Source of the DNA: SZUA-230 sp964581095
GTDB lineage: Bacteria; Bacteroidota; Bacteroidia; Cytophagales; Cyclobacteriaceae
Direction of reading: 5' to 3'
Assembly: GCA_964581095.1 (NCBI GenBank)
Contig: CAZONK010000009.1
Coordinates: forward strand, 1-31,660
DNA: 31,660 nucleotides
Both the position numbers and the translations under genes were made by a program. Shown in pieces: positions 31,634 to 31,660 of the stretch (position 1 is the first letter of the stretch; each line of letters opens with the position of its first letter). Under the pieces are notes generated by a model. It was not told the origin of the DNA, made no database searches, and was given only the letters and a program-made list of their open reading frames with translations.

Positions 31634-31660
31634 AATGTCAGGGTTAACTTCGTCAGATTA

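Noticed and set aside
31591..31659. 22-codon open stretch on the minus strand at the right edge, ending in TAG
   Set aside because: It could be the end of a convergent gene, but 22 codons with no family motif, overlapping a strong hairpin, are not enough to call a gene.

Overview
The window looks like a chromosomal segment of a Bacteroidota (Bacteroidetes) bacterium, moderately AT-rich by eye. The sequence evidence is: TAnnTTTG-type -7 promoter boxes ahead of several genes; a DUF4834-like small membrane protein; a long SecA with a large insert and no zinc-binding tail; a short CarB; a GIYILQI...KFVKN tail typical of type IX secretion sorting domains at the left edge; and a periplasmic parvulin gene trio followed by moxR. 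I saw no IS element, CRISPR array, rRNA, tRNA or phage gene. The gene content is core metabolism and cell-envelope function, not an accessory island.

Layout. Positions 58-198 (+) hold what looks like the decayed end of a secreted-protein gene. Positions 219-10448 (-) hold an 11-gene complex I operon, nuoABCDHIJKLMN, very tightly packed and ending in a small unrecognised proline/glutamate-rich protein gene. There are no nuoE, nuoF or nuoG genes (the NADH-dehydrogenase module). Upstream on the same strand are a DHOD-like flavoprotein gene and nifJ (pyruvate:ferredoxin/flavodoxin oxidoreductase), 10681-15277. An 11-bp perfect hairpin separates them from nuoA. From a divergent 257-bp control region at 15278-15534 everything runs on the plus strand: carB (without its allosteric domain), a DUF4834-like gene, dapF, secA, a SPOR-domain lipoprotein, a three-gene partner-switching module (membrane SpoIIE-type phosphatase, STAS antagonist, GHKL kinase-like protein), three consecutive parvulin-type periplasmic chaperone genes, and a MoxR-type AAA+ ATPase. 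The last 116 bases hold an AT-rich hairpin.

How it may work together. The left half reads as one energy module: NifJ oxidises pyruvate and reduces ferredoxin or flavodoxin, and a complex I lacking the NADH module could take those electrons to quinone while pumping ions. The ferredoxin link is inference from gene content and adjacency. The right half mixes biosynthesis (carbamoyl phosphate, meso-diaminopimelate) with export and envelope functions (SecA, SPOR lipoprotein, SurA/PpiD-like chaperones, MoxR). The partner-switching triad sits between them; its kinase-like protein has an altered ATP-binding motif and no sigma factor gene lies beside it.

The points I would look at first are the unrecognised protein at the end of the nuo operon, the PFOR/DHOD-like/11-subunit complex I arrangement, the atypical kinase-like protein of the partner-switching module, and the loss of the catalytic-position histidine in some parvulin domains of the chaperone trio. 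None of these can be called a new system from sequence alone.
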